Assembly: GCF_051216895.1 (NCBI RefSeq)
Contig: NZ_JBPKAO010000002.1
Coordinates: 398,621 to 462,620 of the forward strand
DNA from: Aquipuribacter sp051216895
Lineage (GTDB): Bacteria > Actinomycetota > Actinomycetes > Actinomycetales > JBBAYJ01
Length of the DNA: 64,000 nt
Reading direction: 5' to 3'
Each line of letters opens with the position of its first letter. The first letter of the stretch is position 1. The translations under genes were made by a program, and so were the position numbers. Below are positions 1 to 10,515 of the stretch, in pieces. Below the pieces are notes generated by a model. The model was not told the DNA's origin. It made no database searches and saw only the letters and a list, made by a program, of their open reading frames with translations.

Positions 1-1166
1 AGGGCCTCGTCGACTGGGCGACCTGGTGCGCGCTGCGCGAGTTCTACGGCACGCCGTCCTCGCAGTGGCCCGCCCACGCGGGCAGCCCCGGCACCGAGGC
101 CGTCGCGCAGCTGCGCGAGGAGCTGTCGCACCGGGTCGAGCTGCACTGCTGGCTGCAGTGGCAGATGGACATCCAGCTCGCCACCGCGCAGCGCAGCGCC
201 GTCGAGGCGGGGATGGGTCTCGGGATCATCCACGACCTCGCCGTCGGGGTGCACCCCGACGGCGCCGACGCCTGGGCGCTGCAGGACACCATGGCCCGCG
301 GCGTCAGCGTCGGTGCGCCGCCGGACGCGTTCAACCAGCAGGGCCAGGACTGGTCCCAGCCGCCGTGGCGGCCCGACGCCCTGGCCGAGGCCGGCTACGC
401 GCCGCTGCGCGACATGCTGCGGGCGGTGCTGCGCCACGGCGGCGGCATCCGCATCGACCACATCATCGGCCTGTTCCGGCTGTGGTGGATCCCCTCGGGG
501 GCGGGCCCGGCCGACGGGACCTACGTCCGCTTCGACCACGAGGCGATGATCGGGGTGCTGGCCCTGGAGGCGCACCGCGCCGGGGCCGTCGTCGTCGGCG
601 AGGACCTGGGCAACGTCGAGCCGTGGGTGCGCGACTACCTGCTGGAGCGCGGCGTGCTGGGCACGTCGATCCTCTGGTTCGAGAAGGACGCCGACGGGGC
701 CCCGCTCAAGCCGCAGCGGTGGCGGGAGCTGTGCCTGGCCACCGTGACCACCCACGACCTGCCGCCGACCGCCGGGTACCTGGCGGGCGAGCACATCGAG
801 GTCCGCGAGCGGCTCGGTCTGCTGACCCGCGACGTCGACGAGGAGCGCGCGGCCGACACGGCCGACCGTGCCGCCTACCTGCGGATGCTGACCGACCTGG
901 GCCTGCTGCCGGACCAGCCCCTGGAGCGGCAGACGGTCGAGGCGCTGCACCGGCTGCTGACGTGGACCCCCAGCATCCTGCTGGGCGTCGCGCTGCCGGA
1001 CGCCGTCGGCGACCGCCGGGCGATCAACCAGCCGGGCACCTACCTGGAGTACCCCAACTGGCGGCTGCCGATGGCCGACGGCGTGGGCGTCCCGGTCCTG
1101 CTGGAGGACCTGGTGCGCTCGCCGCGCGCGGCCAGCCTGGGCCGGGTGCTGCGCGAGGGCGTCTGA
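1..1166 (+). CDS. malQ: 4-alpha-glucanotransferase (amylomaltase), 3' part
   Basis: C-terminal 387 residues of a GH77 amylomaltase, which transfers glucan segments between maltodextrins in the cytoplasm; the start lies before the window. The frame is open from base 3. The GH77 landmarks are all present: RIDHIIGLFRLWW with the nucleophilic Asp, VVGEDLG with the acid/base Glu, and TTHDLPPTAGYLAG around the transition-state Asp. The chain ends normally after the NQPGTYLEYPNW block typical of family C-termini. It converges on pepN with a 10-bp gap, leaving no room for a separate terminator. In this window it could feed the same glucose-phosphate pool as the GH65 and beta-phosphoglucomutase genes at 18-21 kb (inference). 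Confidence 0.96.
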   Translation, partial: GLVDWATWCALREFYGTPSSQWPAHAGSPGTEAVAQLREELSHRVELHCWLQWQMDIQLATAQRSAVEAGMGLGIIHDLAVGVHPDGADAWALQDTMARGVSVGAPPDAFNQQGQDWSQPPWRPDALAEAGYAPLRDMLRAVLRHGGGIRIDHIIGLFRLWWIPSGAGPADGTYVRFDHEAMIGVLALEAHRAGAVVVGEDLGNVEPWVRDYLLERGVLGTSILWFEKDADGAPLKPQRWRELCLATVTTHDLPPTAGYLAGEHIEVRERLGLLTRDVDEERAADTADRAAYLRMLTDLGLLPDQPLERQTVEALHRLLTWTPSILLGVALPDAVGDRRAINQPGTYLEYPNWRLPMADGVGVPVLLEDLVRSPRAASLGRVLREGV

Positions 1167-1176
1167 GGCTCCTCGC

Positions 1177-3750
1177 TCAGCCGAGCAGCTCCCGCTCCTG
1201 CGCCCGCAGCGAGCGGGCCGTGCTGTCGCGGTTCTCCAGCACGAGGCGTCGCAGTCCCGCCGGGGCGTCCGGGTGGGCCGCCAGCCAGGCGTCGCCGCGG
1301 CCGACGAGGTCGGCGGTGACCAGGGCCGACGGGTACGTCCCGGTGACGACCTGCTGGGCCATCTCGTTGGTCCGGGCGTGCCACTGCGGCAGCAGGGCGT
1401 CGAAGTACCGGTCCAGGAAGCGTTCGAAGAGCTCGGGCTCGGGCGACCGCGAGAACCCCGAGATGGTGGCCGCCGACACCGCGTTGGGCAGGTCGCCCGA
1501 CATGATGCGCGACCAGGCCTGCTCCTTGGCCTCGACGGTCGGTCGGGCGGCGAGCGCCGCCGCGGCGGCCCGCTGGCCCGAGGCGGTGTCGTCGCGCGCC
1601 TGCTCGGCCTCGACCAGGTCTGCCGAGCGCAGCGAGGAGTCCTCGTCGGCGCTCGCGACGGCCGCGACCAGGTCCCAGCGCAGGTCGGTGTCGACCGTGA
1701 GACCGGGCAGCTCCAGCGTGCCGGACAGCAGCCCCCGGACCACCTCGACGTGCTCGGCGCTGCGCACGAAGCCGCAGAACGCGCGCACCGCCTGCAGCTG
1801 GATGTCGCTGCCCGGCGGGGCGGCCCGCGCCAGGTCCCACAGCCCGTCGGCCACGCGCTGGGCGGTGGCGCCCCGGTTGGGGGGAGCGGTGAACAGGCGG
1901 GCGGCGCTGCTGAGCTGGCGCACCAGCGTGAGCACGACGGACGACTCCGTCTCCGCGGCCACGTTGCCCAGCACCAGGTCGACGAACTGCCCGGCGCCGG
2001 TCTCGGCGTCGCGCAGCATGTCCCACGCCGCCCCCCACACGACGCTGCGGGCCATGGACGAGCCCAGCACCGACAGGTGGTCGGTGGCGGTGGCCAGCGA
2101 GTCGGGGTCCAGACGGACCTTGGCGTAGGCCAGGTCGTCGTCGTTGAGCAGCAGCAGCGCCGGCCGTGACCGTCCGGCCAGCCCGGGGACGTCGGTGCGC
2201 TCGCCGTCCACGTCCAGCTCGACCCGGTGGGTGCGCACGAGGGCACCGTCGACGAGGTCGTAGCAACCGACCGCGAGGCGGTGGGGGCGCAGCACGGGGT
2301 GGTCGGCCGGTGCGGTCTGCACGAGCGTCACCCGGCGCATCGTGCCGTCGCCGGCCTCGTCGACCTCGGCGCCGATGGTCGTCACGCCCGAGGTCATCAG
2401 CCATCGCTGCACCCAGTCGTCCAGGTCACGGCCGCTGGCGGTCGACAGCTCGCCCAGTAGGTCGCCGAACACGGTGTTGCCCCAGGCGTGGGCCCGGAAG
2501 TACGCCCGCAGCCCCTCGAAGAACTCCTCGCGCCCGACCCAGGCCACCAGCTGCTTGAGCACGCTGGCGCCCTTGGCGTAGGTGATGCCGTCGAAGTTGA
2601 CCTCGACGTCCTCCAGGTCGCGGATGTCGGCGATGACCGGGTGGGTGGTGGGCAGCTGGTCCTGGCGGTAGGCCCAGGACTTCTCCATCGCCGAGAACGT
2701 CGTCCACGCCTGGTCCCAGCGGGTCGCCTCGGCGGTGGCCAGCGTGGACGCGAACTCGGCGAACGACTCGTTCAACCACAGGTCGTCCCACCACCGCATC
2801 GTCACCAGGTCGCCGAACCACATGTGGGCCAGCTCGTGGAGCACCGTGACCGCGCGCCGCTCGTGGAACGCCTCCGGGGTCTTGGACCGGAACACGTAGG
2901 TCTCGGTGAACGTCACGCAGCCGGCGTTCTCCATCGCCCCGGCGTTGAACTCCGGCACGAACAGCTGGTCGTACTTCTCGAACGGGTAGGCCTGGTCGAA
3001 GCTCGCCTCGTAGAAGGCGAAGCCACGTCGGGTGATGTCGAGGATCTCCCCGGCGTCCAGGTACGGCGCGAGGGAGGCGCGGCAGAACACCCCCAGCGGG
3101 ACGGTGCGGCCGTCACGGCTGACCAGCTCGTCGCGGACCACGTGGTACGGCCCCGCGACCAGGGCGGTGACGTAGGACGACAACCGGGGGGTCGGGGCGA
3201 AGCGCCAGGTGGCGCTGCCGTCCCGGCCCGGCTCCGGCTGCGGCGTGGGTGACACCGACGTGACCTGCCAGTGCGCCGGGGCGGTCACCGTGAAGGCGAA
3301 CGTGGCCTTGAGGTCGGGCTGCTCCAGGACGGCCAGCACCCGGCGGGAGTCGGCCACCTCGAACTGCGTGTAGAGGTAGACCTCGCCGTCGACCGGGTCG
3401 ACGAAGCGGTGCAGCCCCTCGCCGGTGTTCATGTACGGGCAGCGGGCCCGGACGGTGACCTCGACGTCGCCGGCGGGCAGGTCGTGCAGCCACAGCCGGG
3501 AGTCGTGGTGGACGTGCGCCGGGTCCAACCGGTAGGTGCGCCCGCCTGCCCGGACCTCGACCTCCTCGACGTGCTCGGCGATCAGGTCGAGCCAGGTCGA
3601 GCCGGGCTCGCGCAGCCGGAAGCGGGCCACGGTCCGCGACACGAACCACTCCTGGCCCGTGGTCAGGTCGAGGTCGACGTCGTAGCTCTGGGACTCGACG
3701 AGAGCGGCGCGGGCCTGCGCCTCGTCGCGCGTGAGGTTGGTTCCGGGCAC
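1177..3750 (-). CDS. pepN: Aminopeptidase N (M1 family metallopeptidase)
   Basis: Complete 857-aa cytoplasmic M1 aminopeptidase that removes N-terminal residues from peptides. The GAMEN exopeptidase signature lies near residue 270, the zinc site HELAHMWFGD near 305 and the third zinc ligand in NESFAEFAS about 20 residues later. An N-terminal beta domain and a C-terminal helical ERAP1-like domain surround the catalytic core, and the length is usual for actinobacterial PepN. The start is GTG (Met-Pro-Gly-Thr-Asn). The divergent nitroreductase begins about 70 bp away, so both promoters share that short gap. Nothing is unusual in the catalytic residues. Confidence 0.97.
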   Translation of the reverse strand: MPGTNLTRDEAQARAALVESQSYDVDLDLTTGQEWFVSRTVARFRLREPGSTWLDLIAEHVEEVEVRAGGRTYRLDPAHVHHDSRLWLHDLPAGDVEVTVRARCPYMNTGEGLHRFVDPVDGEVYLYTQFEVADSRRVLAVLEQPDLKATFAFTVTAPAHWQVTSVSPTPQPEPGRDGSATWRFAPTPRLSSYVTALVAGPYHVVRDELVSRDGRTVPLGVFCRASLAPYLDAGEILDITRRGFAFYEASFDQAYPFEKYDQLFVPEFNAGAMENAGCVTFTETYVFRSKTPEAFHERRAVTVLHELAHMWFGDLVTMRWWDDLWLNESFAEFASTLATAEATRWDQAWTTFSAMEKSWAYRQDQLPTTHPVIADIRDLEDVEVNFDGITYAKGASVLKQLVAWVGREEFFEGLRAYFRAHAWGNTVFGDLLGELSTASGRDLDDWVQRWLMTSGVTTIGAEVDEAGDGTMRRVTLVQTAPADHPVLRPHRLAVGCYDLVDGALVRTHRVELDVDGERTDVPGLAGRSRPALLLLNDDDLAYAKVRLDPDSLATATDHLSVLGSSMARSVVWGAAWDMLRDAETGAGQFVDLVLGNVAAETESSVVLTLVRQLSSAARLFTAPPNRGATAQRVADGLWDLARAAPPGSDIQLQAVRAFCGFVRSAEHVEVVRGLLSGTLELPGLTVDTDLRWDLVAAVASADEDSSLRSADLVEAEQARDDTASGQRAAAAALAARPTVEAKEQAWSRIMSGDLPNAVSAATISGFSRSPEPELFERFLDRYFDALLPQWHARTNEMAQQVVTGTYPSALVTADLVGRGDAWLAAHPDAPAGLRRLVLENRDSTARSLRAQERELLG

Positions 3751-3820
3751 GGGCGAATCCTGTCACGTGCACGCGGCCCGGGACGGAATTCCCCCGGCGA
3801 CCACGCGGTTGGCACCGACC

Positions 3821-4489
3821 GTGACGACCACCGAGGACACGACCGACCGAACGACCGACCCGACCGCTGCCGGCACGGCCCCCGCGAAGGCGGCCGTGGC
3901 CGACTTCTGGTTCGACCCGATCTGCCCGTGGGCGTGGATGACCTCGCGCTGGATGGACGAGGTCGAGAAGGTCCGCGACGTCACGGTGCGGTGGCACGTG
4001 ATGAGCCTCGCCGTGCTCAACGAGGGCAACGACGTGGCCGAGGACTACCGCCAGATGATGACCCGGGCGTGGGGCCCGGTGCGGGTGGTCGTCGCCGCGC
4101 AGCAGGCCCACGGCGACGAGGTCGTCAAGAAGCTGTACGACGCCATCGGCACGCGGATCCACCCCGGCGGGCGCAAGGACTGGGACACGGTCGTCGTCGA
4201 GGCGCTGGCCGAGGTCGGCCTGCCCGCCGCGCTGGCCGACGCCGCCGAGGGCAACGAGCACGACGAGGCCCTGCGCGAGAGCCACGCCGCCGGGATCGGG
4301 CTGGTCGGCGAGGACGTCGGCACCCCGGTCGTGGCGTTCGACGGCACCGCGTTCTTCGGTCCCGTCGTCACCCCGGCCCCCCGGGGCGAGGCCGCCGGCC
4401 GGCTGTGGGACGGGGCCCTGCTGGTGGCGGGAACCCCCGGCTTCTACGAGCTCAAGCGCAGCCGGTCGCAGGGCCCGGTCTTCGACTGA
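3821..4489 (+). CDS. Mycothiol-dependent nitroreductase-like DsbA-family protein (Rv2466c type)
   Basis: A 222-aa protein with the DsbA-like thioredoxin fold of the mycobacterial Rv2466c family, which reduces substrates with mycothiol. The diagnostic blocks are ADFWFDPICPWAW, WHVMSLAVLNE, RAWGPVRVV, EDVGTPVVAF and a C-terminus ending LKRSRSQGPVFD. The active site reads CPWA, so the resolving Cys of a CPWC site is Ala; from the sequence it would be a monothiol enzyme. I chose the GTG at 3821 because the open frame before it overlaps pepN and encodes nothing family-like; the first 25 residues (Thr/Asp-rich) are still uncertain. Its presence supports an actinobacterial, mycothiol-making host. 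Confidence 0.9.
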   Translation: MTTTEDTTDRTTDPTAAGTAPAKAAVADFWFDPICPWAWMTSRWMDEVEKVRDVTVRWHVMSLAVLNEGNDVAEDYRQMMTRAWGPVRVVVAAQQAHGDEVVKKLYDAIGTRIHPGGRKDWDTVVVEALAEVGLPAALADAAEGNEHDEALRESHAAGIGLVGEDVGTPVVAFDGTAFFGPVVTPAPRGEAAGRLWDGALLVAGTPGFYELKRSRSQGPVFD

Positions 4490-4522
4490 GGGCCGCTCGC
4501 GGCCGTCGCACCACGGTGCCGG

Positions 4523-5317
4523 TCACACCACGATGACGGCGCGCCCCGGGGCGGGCGTGCCGTCGGACCACACGGCCGGAAGGCCCGCTCCGAGCACCCG
4601 GGCCTGCCCGTAGGCGTGGCGCAGGGCGGAGCAGGCCGCGGCCAGGGCGTCCAGGGCGTCGTCGACCGGGACCCGGTCCCGGGCCGACGTCCCGACCGGT
4701 ACCGCGGCCAGCGCCGCCACCACGTCGAGGCCGGGGAGGGTGCGCTGCAGCAGCCCGATGCGCTGGGCCGCGCCCGGGGCGGACCGCTTGGCGGCGGCCG
4801 GCGGCAGCCGGAAGTGCTCCGCCATGACCGCGAACGAGGTCTCCGGGTGCACCTCGACCACGCGCCCGCCCGCCGGGCCGAGCGCCCGGACGGCGTCCTC
4901 GACCTCGAGGACCTTGGCCGCGATCATCCAGGACTGCGTCGAGACACCCCCACCGCCGGCGGCCCGGGACGCCGCGTCGGCGCTCGGTCGCACCGCCGGG
5001 GCGAGCGCGCGGCCGGGCTCCAGGTGCGCCCGGGCCACCCGGAAGGCCGCGGCGGGTGCGGTCGCGAAGATGCTCCCGGCGCTGCGACCGAGCAGCCGTC
5101 GGGCCTCGGCCTCGGCCGGACGGGGACCGTGCTCGAGGAGCCCGACGGGGATGTCGACCCCGAGGCCCACGACGTCGGGCTCCCCGACCACGGCCAGGAC
5201 CTCGCTCGCGAGGCCCACCGACCAGGTCGTGGTGGGGGGTCGGTCGCCGTCCGGGTCCAGGCTCAGCGCCGCCGACAACCACCGTTCGCGCACCCCGTCG
5301 ACCCCGATGACCCGCAC
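4523..5317 (-). CDS. DUF429 domain protein
   Basis: A 264-aa protein of the DUF429 family, whose fold is RNase H-like and whose function is not established. Supporting blocks are the start MRVIGVDGVRERW (first beta-hairpin with an acidic residue), GLGVDIPVGL in the middle (second conserved Asp) and the later EVHPETSFAVM segment containing the conserved HPE. The open frame continues upstream through rpiB, but the family begins exactly at this GTG. Only 18 bp separate its start from the divergent rpiB start, so one or both mRNAs must have little or no leader. It converges on the nitroreductase gene. Confidence 0.8.
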   Translation of the reverse strand: MRVIGVDGVRERWLSAALSLDPDGDRPPTTTWSVGLASEVLAVVGEPDVVGLGVDIPVGLLEHGPRPAEAEARRLLGRSAGSIFATAPAAAFRVARAHLEPGRALAPAVRPSADAASRAAGGGGVSTQSWMIAAKVLEVEDAVRALGPAGGRVVEVHPETSFAVMAEHFRLPPAAAKRSAPGAAQRIGLLQRTLPGLDVVAALAAVPVGTSARDRVPVDDALDALAAACSALRHAYGQARVLGAGLPAVWSDGTPAPGRAVIVV

Positions 5318-5323
5318 ATCGGC

Positions 5324-5329
5324 CACAAT
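5324..5329 (+). promoter_or_regulatory. Candidate -10 element for leaderless rpiB
   Basis: CACAAT ends 6 bases before the rpiB GTG. An actinobacterial -10 at this distance would place the transcription start at the start codon. No good -35 is visible. The 18-bp space between the two divergent starts makes a leaderless transcript likely, but this is inference. Confidence 0.4.
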
Positions 5330-5335
5330 GCCACC

Positions 5336-5812
5336 GTGCGCGTCCACATCGGTTCCGACCACGCAGGCTTCGAGCTCAAGACCCACCTCGTCACGACCCT
5401 GGCCGCCGACGGCCACGAGGTCGTCGACCACGGTCCGGCCGAGCTCGACCCGCTCGACGACTACCCGGCGTTCTGCCTGCGGGCCGCCCTGGCCGTGGTC
5501 GGTGACCCCGGCAGCCTCGGCGTGGTCGTGGGCGGCTCCGGCAACGGCGAGCAGATCGCCGCGAACAAGGTGCCCGGGGTCCGGGCCGTCCTGGCCTGGA
5601 GCGAGGACACGGCCCGGCTGGGGCGGCAGCACAACGACGCCAACGTCATCTCGGTGGGCGGTCGGATGCACGAGGTCGAGGTGTCCACCGGCTTCGTCCG
5701 GACGTTCCTGGCCGAGCCGTTCAGCGGGGACGAGCGGCACCAGCGCCGGATCGACCAGCTGACCCGCTGGGAGTCCGACGGCGAGCTGCCGCCGCTGCCC
5801 GACGGCAGCTGA
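5336..5812 (+). CDS. rpiB: Ribose-5-phosphate isomerase B
   Basis: A 158-aa RpiB/LacAB-family isomerase interconverting ribose-5-phosphate and ribulose-5-phosphate in the pentose phosphate pathway. It opens MRVHIGSDHAGFELK with the conserved SDHAG, carries the phosphate-binding GGSGNG loop and the conserved NDANVISVGGR block. The mycobacterial-type active-site Glu lies in GGSGNGEQIAANK in place of the Cys used by enteric enzymes. The GTG at 5336 is chosen because the family starts there. Its stop overlaps the next start (TGATG), so it is cotranscribed with the glycosylase gene. zwf at the other end of the window serves the same pathway. Confidence 0.95.
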   Translation: MRVHIGSDHAGFELKTHLVTTLAADGHEVVDHGPAELDPLDDYPAFCLRAALAVVGDPGSLGVVVGGSGNGEQIAANKVPGVRAVLAWSEDTARLGRQHNDANVISVGGRMHEVEVSTGFVRTFLAEPFSGDERHQRRIDQLTRWESDGELPPLPDGS

Positions 5813-6639
5813 TGCCGGAGGGCCACACCGTCCACCGGCACGCCCGACAGCTGGCCGGGTTGTTCGCCGGCGACCCGGTCCGGCTCGACAGCCCCCAGGG
5901 CCGCTTCAGCGCCGGCGCCGCGGCGCTGGACGGCGTGGGGCTGGCGGGCACCGAGGCCTGGGGCAAGCACCTGCTGCTGCGGTTCGACGCCCCGCCGGGG
6001 TCGGACCGGTGGCTGCACGTGCACCTGGGGCTGTTCGGCACATGGGCGTTGGGCCACGGCCGCCCGCCGGAGCCCCGTGGGGCGCTGCGGCTGCGGCTGG
6101 TCGGCCCCGACCGTGGTGAGGACGGACCGGCGTGGGCGGAGCTGCGGGGGCCGACGGCGTGCGAGCTGCTCGACGACACCGGCCGGGCGGGGCTGCTGGC
6201 CCGGCTCGGACCCGACCCGTTGCGCGACGACGCGGTCCCGGACGACGCGTGGGCCCGGATCAGCCGGTCCAGGCAGAGCATCGCCGCGCTGCTGATGGAC
6301 CAGAAGGTCGTCGCCGGCATCGGCAACGTCTACCGTGCCGAGGCGCTGTTCAGGGCCAGGCTGTCCCCCCGCACGCCCGGCAGGGCCGTGGCCCACGAGC
6401 AGTGGCAGGCCGTGTGGGACGACCTCGCGGTGCTGATGCGCGCGGGGGTGCGGTCCGGGCGCATCGTCACCACCGAGCGCGAGGACCGGGCTCGCCGCTC
6501 CGGCGCGGCCCGGCGCGAGGACGCCTACTACGTCTACCGCCGGCACGGCCGGCCGTGCCGGCTGTGCGGGACGACGGTCGAGGTCGCCGAGCTCGTCGGG
6601 CGACGGCTGTACTGGTGCCCCGGCTGCCAGCCGGGCTGA
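5812..6639 (+). CDS. Fpg/Nei-family DNA glycosylase/AP lyase
   Basis: A 275-aa base-excision-repair glycosylase. It begins MPEGHTVHRHARQL, where Pro2 and Glu3 are the catalytic residues after Met removal; the His in PEGHT is typical of actinobacterial Nei rather than MutM/Fpg. The helix-two-turn-helix DNA contact is QKVVAGIGNVYRAEALF, and a C-terminal zinc finger is intact (CRLCG ... CPGC). It overlaps the rpiB stop by one base and probably depends on rpiB transcription. Whether it acts as Nei1 or Nei2 cannot be settled here. Confidence 0.92.
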   Translation: MPEGHTVHRHARQLAGLFAGDPVRLDSPQGRFSAGAAALDGVGLAGTEAWGKHLLLRFDAPPGSDRWLHVHLGLFGTWALGHGRPPEPRGALRLRLVGPDRGEDGPAWAELRGPTACELLDDTGRAGLLARLGPDPLRDDAVPDDAWARISRSRQSIAALLMDQKVVAGIGNVYRAEALFRARLSPRTPGRAVAHEQWQAVWDDLAVLMRAGVRSGRIVTTEREDRARRSGAARREDAYYVYRRHGRPCRLCGTTVEVAELVGRRLYWCPGCQPG

Positions 6640-6766
6640 CCCGACGCGACCGCCCGGCCCCCGGGAGGTCCTGCGACGGGGCGTGACCCACGATCGTGAC
6701 CGGCGTTGCTCCGACCGTGGCGACGGTGTAGCTGCGCCGGGTGCACGCCCCCTACGCTCAGCCCTC

Positions 6767-7879
6767 ATGGTGCGCTCCCGCTACGCGACGGTGCGTGGCT
6801 GGATGGGCGGCTGGCCGCGCAACCAGCCCGCGGTCCTCGTCGTGTTCGTCGCCGCGGCGCTGGTGTTCGCCCTGGCGAGCGGCATGCACGCCCGCTGGGT
6901 CCCGGCGGCGTCGGCCGTGCTGCTGATCCTGCTGGCCGCGTACTTCATGCAGCTGCGGTACCTGCTCTCCTACTACCTCGTGCTGATCGGCTCCGTGGTC
7001 GTGTCGGCCGTCATCCGGGACGACGAGATCGCGCCCGGGGTCGTCATCGTGCTGATCCTGACGGCCGCCCTGCTGGCGTTCTTCGTCCGCACCCGCGAGG
7101 TCCTCGGCGTCCAGGGCAACACCGGGCAGGACATGCTCGTCGACCTGCGCGACCGGTTGCGCGCCCAGTCGCTGCCCGCCCGGATGCCCGACGGGGTCCG
7201 GATGGAGGTGGCCCAGCGCTCGGCCAACGGCGAGGGCTTCTCGGGTGACTTCGTCCTGGCGTCGGTGCGCGAGCAGGCTCACGTGGCCCAGCCGGTCGGG
7301 GGGCGGACCACGGACTGGCCGGGAGCCCTCGAGGTCGCCGTCGTGGACGTGTCCGGCAAGGGCCAGGCCGCCGGGACCCGGGCCCTGCTGCTGTCCGGCG
7401 GGCTCAGCGGGCTGATGTCCGGGTCGCGGGTGGAGGAGTTCCTGCCGGCCGCCAACGCCTACCTGCTGCGTCAGGAGTGGGCCGAGGGGTTCGCGACGGC
7501 GGTGCACCTGGTCCTGGACCCCTGCACGGGTGCCTTCGCCGTGCGCAGCGCCGGGCACCCGCCGCCCGTGCAGCACCAGGCCGGTTCCGGCAGCTGGCGG
7601 GTGCTGTCGACCAGCCCGGAACCGGCGCTGGGTCTGATGGTGAACGGGACCTACGCCGAGGTGCGCGGCCGGCTGGGGCGCGGCGACGCCCTCGTGGTCT
7701 ACACCGACGGGGTCGTCGAGGCGCGGGGCCGCGACCTGAGCTACGGGGTCGACCGGTTGACCGGGCAGCTCGCCCGGCACGTCCGCCAGGGGTACCGGGG
7801 TGCGGCCGCGGCCGGGGTCGACGCGCCGCGCGGCAACGGGGACGACGACCGTACGGTTGTCGTGGTCTGGCGCGAGTGA
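6767..7879 (+). CDS. Membrane-bound SpoIIE-type PP2C serine phosphatase
   Basis: A 370-aa protein with about four hydrophobic helices (residues ~18-105), a short linker, and a SpoIIE/RsbU-type PP2C phosphatase domain (~130-370). Metal-binding blocks are VAVVDVSGKGQAAGTRALLLSG, SAGHPPP and ALVVYTDGVVEARG. Such phosphatases usually dephosphorylate anti-sigma-factor antagonists in stress-sigma partner switching; no partner gene is nearby. The ATG at 6767 is chosen because the upstream frame has no plausible coding and the first helix follows it closely. The small gene at 7894 starts 14 bp downstream and is probably cotranscribed. Confidence 0.9.
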   Translation: MVRSRYATVRGWMGGWPRNQPAVLVVFVAAALVFALASGMHARWVPAASAVLLILLAAYFMQLRYLLSYYLVLIGSVVVSAVIRDDEIAPGVVIVLILTAALLAFFVRTREVLGVQGNTGQDMLVDLRDRLRAQSLPARMPDGVRMEVAQRSANGEGFSGDFVLASVREQAHVAQPVGGRTTDWPGALEVAVVDVSGKGQAAGTRALLLSGGLSGLMSGSRVEEFLPAANAYLLRQEWAEGFATAVHLVLDPCTGAFAVRSAGHPPPVQHQAGSGSWRVLSTSPEPALGLMVNGTYAEVRGRLGRGDALVVYTDGVVEARGRDLSYGVDRLTGQLARHVRQGYRGAAAAGVDAPRGNGDDDRTVVVVWRE

Positions 7880-7893
7880 ACCGAGGAGGGTCC

Positions 7894-8067
7894 ATGGCAC
7901 GCAAGGACAAGGTCGGGTTCTGGTACCGGGTGCGGTGGAACGTGCAGTACGCCCTGCTGTCGGTGGCCGGGCCCGCCCACCTGGACGAGAGCCAGGACCC
8001 CCGCACCCGGATGCGGGCCGAGCGCGCGGCGCGGGAGCGTCGGGCCGCGGAGGGCGAGGACCGCTGA
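7894..8067 (+). CDS. Small basic/charged protein, function unknown
   Basis: A 57-aa protein, MARKDKVGFWYRVRWNVQ at the start and a strongly charged Arg/Glu-rich helix at the end (RMRAERAARERRAAEGEDR). A good Shine-Dalgarno (GAGGAGGG) sits 5-6 bases before the ATG and the gap from the phosphatase stop is only 14 bp, so translation is credible. I do not recognise a domain. The aromatic N-terminal half (GFWYRVRWNVQYALLSVAG) could form an amphipathic membrane-associated helix. Context suggests a partner of the phosphatase, but nothing shows this. Confidence 0.65.
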   Translation: MARKDKVGFWYRVRWNVQYALLSVAGPAHLDESQDPRTRMRAERAARERRAAEGEDR

Positions 8068-8135
8068 CGCGCGGCGGGTCGCAGCGGTGGCGGGGCCGGC
8101 CGTTTGTCGCGTCCGCCCGGGGGTAAGCCCCAGGC

Positions 8136-10406
<2,271 letters not shown>

Positions 10407-10445
10407 GCGGTCGCACCACCCGGATCTCGCGGGCCCGGGTCGGCG

Positions 10446-10471
10446 CGGGCGGGGACTGCGGTCCCCGCCCG
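10446..10471. terminator. Bidirectional hairpin between katE and the cyclase gene
   Basis: Perfect 11-bp GC arms (10446-10456 and 10461-10471) around a 4-base loop, between two convergent stop codons. There is no T-run, as is common in high-GC terminators. The inner part also happens to read GGGAC-N4-GTCCC (see rejected items). Confidence 0.7.
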
Positions 10472-10515
10472 GCGCCGGCCCGGGCCGTCCGGGCCCGGGC
10501 CCGCTGCCCTTCGCG

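Noticed and set aside
26..2128. A 700-codon frame running through malQ and against pepN
   Set aside because: Arg/Ala-rich shadow in high-GC DNA; the malQ and pepN frames carry intact catalytic motifs.
10451..10466. GGGAC-TGCG-GTCCC, a possible further DosR-like box
   Set aside because: It is the tip of an 11-bp GC hairpin between two convergent genes, lacks the CT after GGGAC, and is better explained as a terminator.
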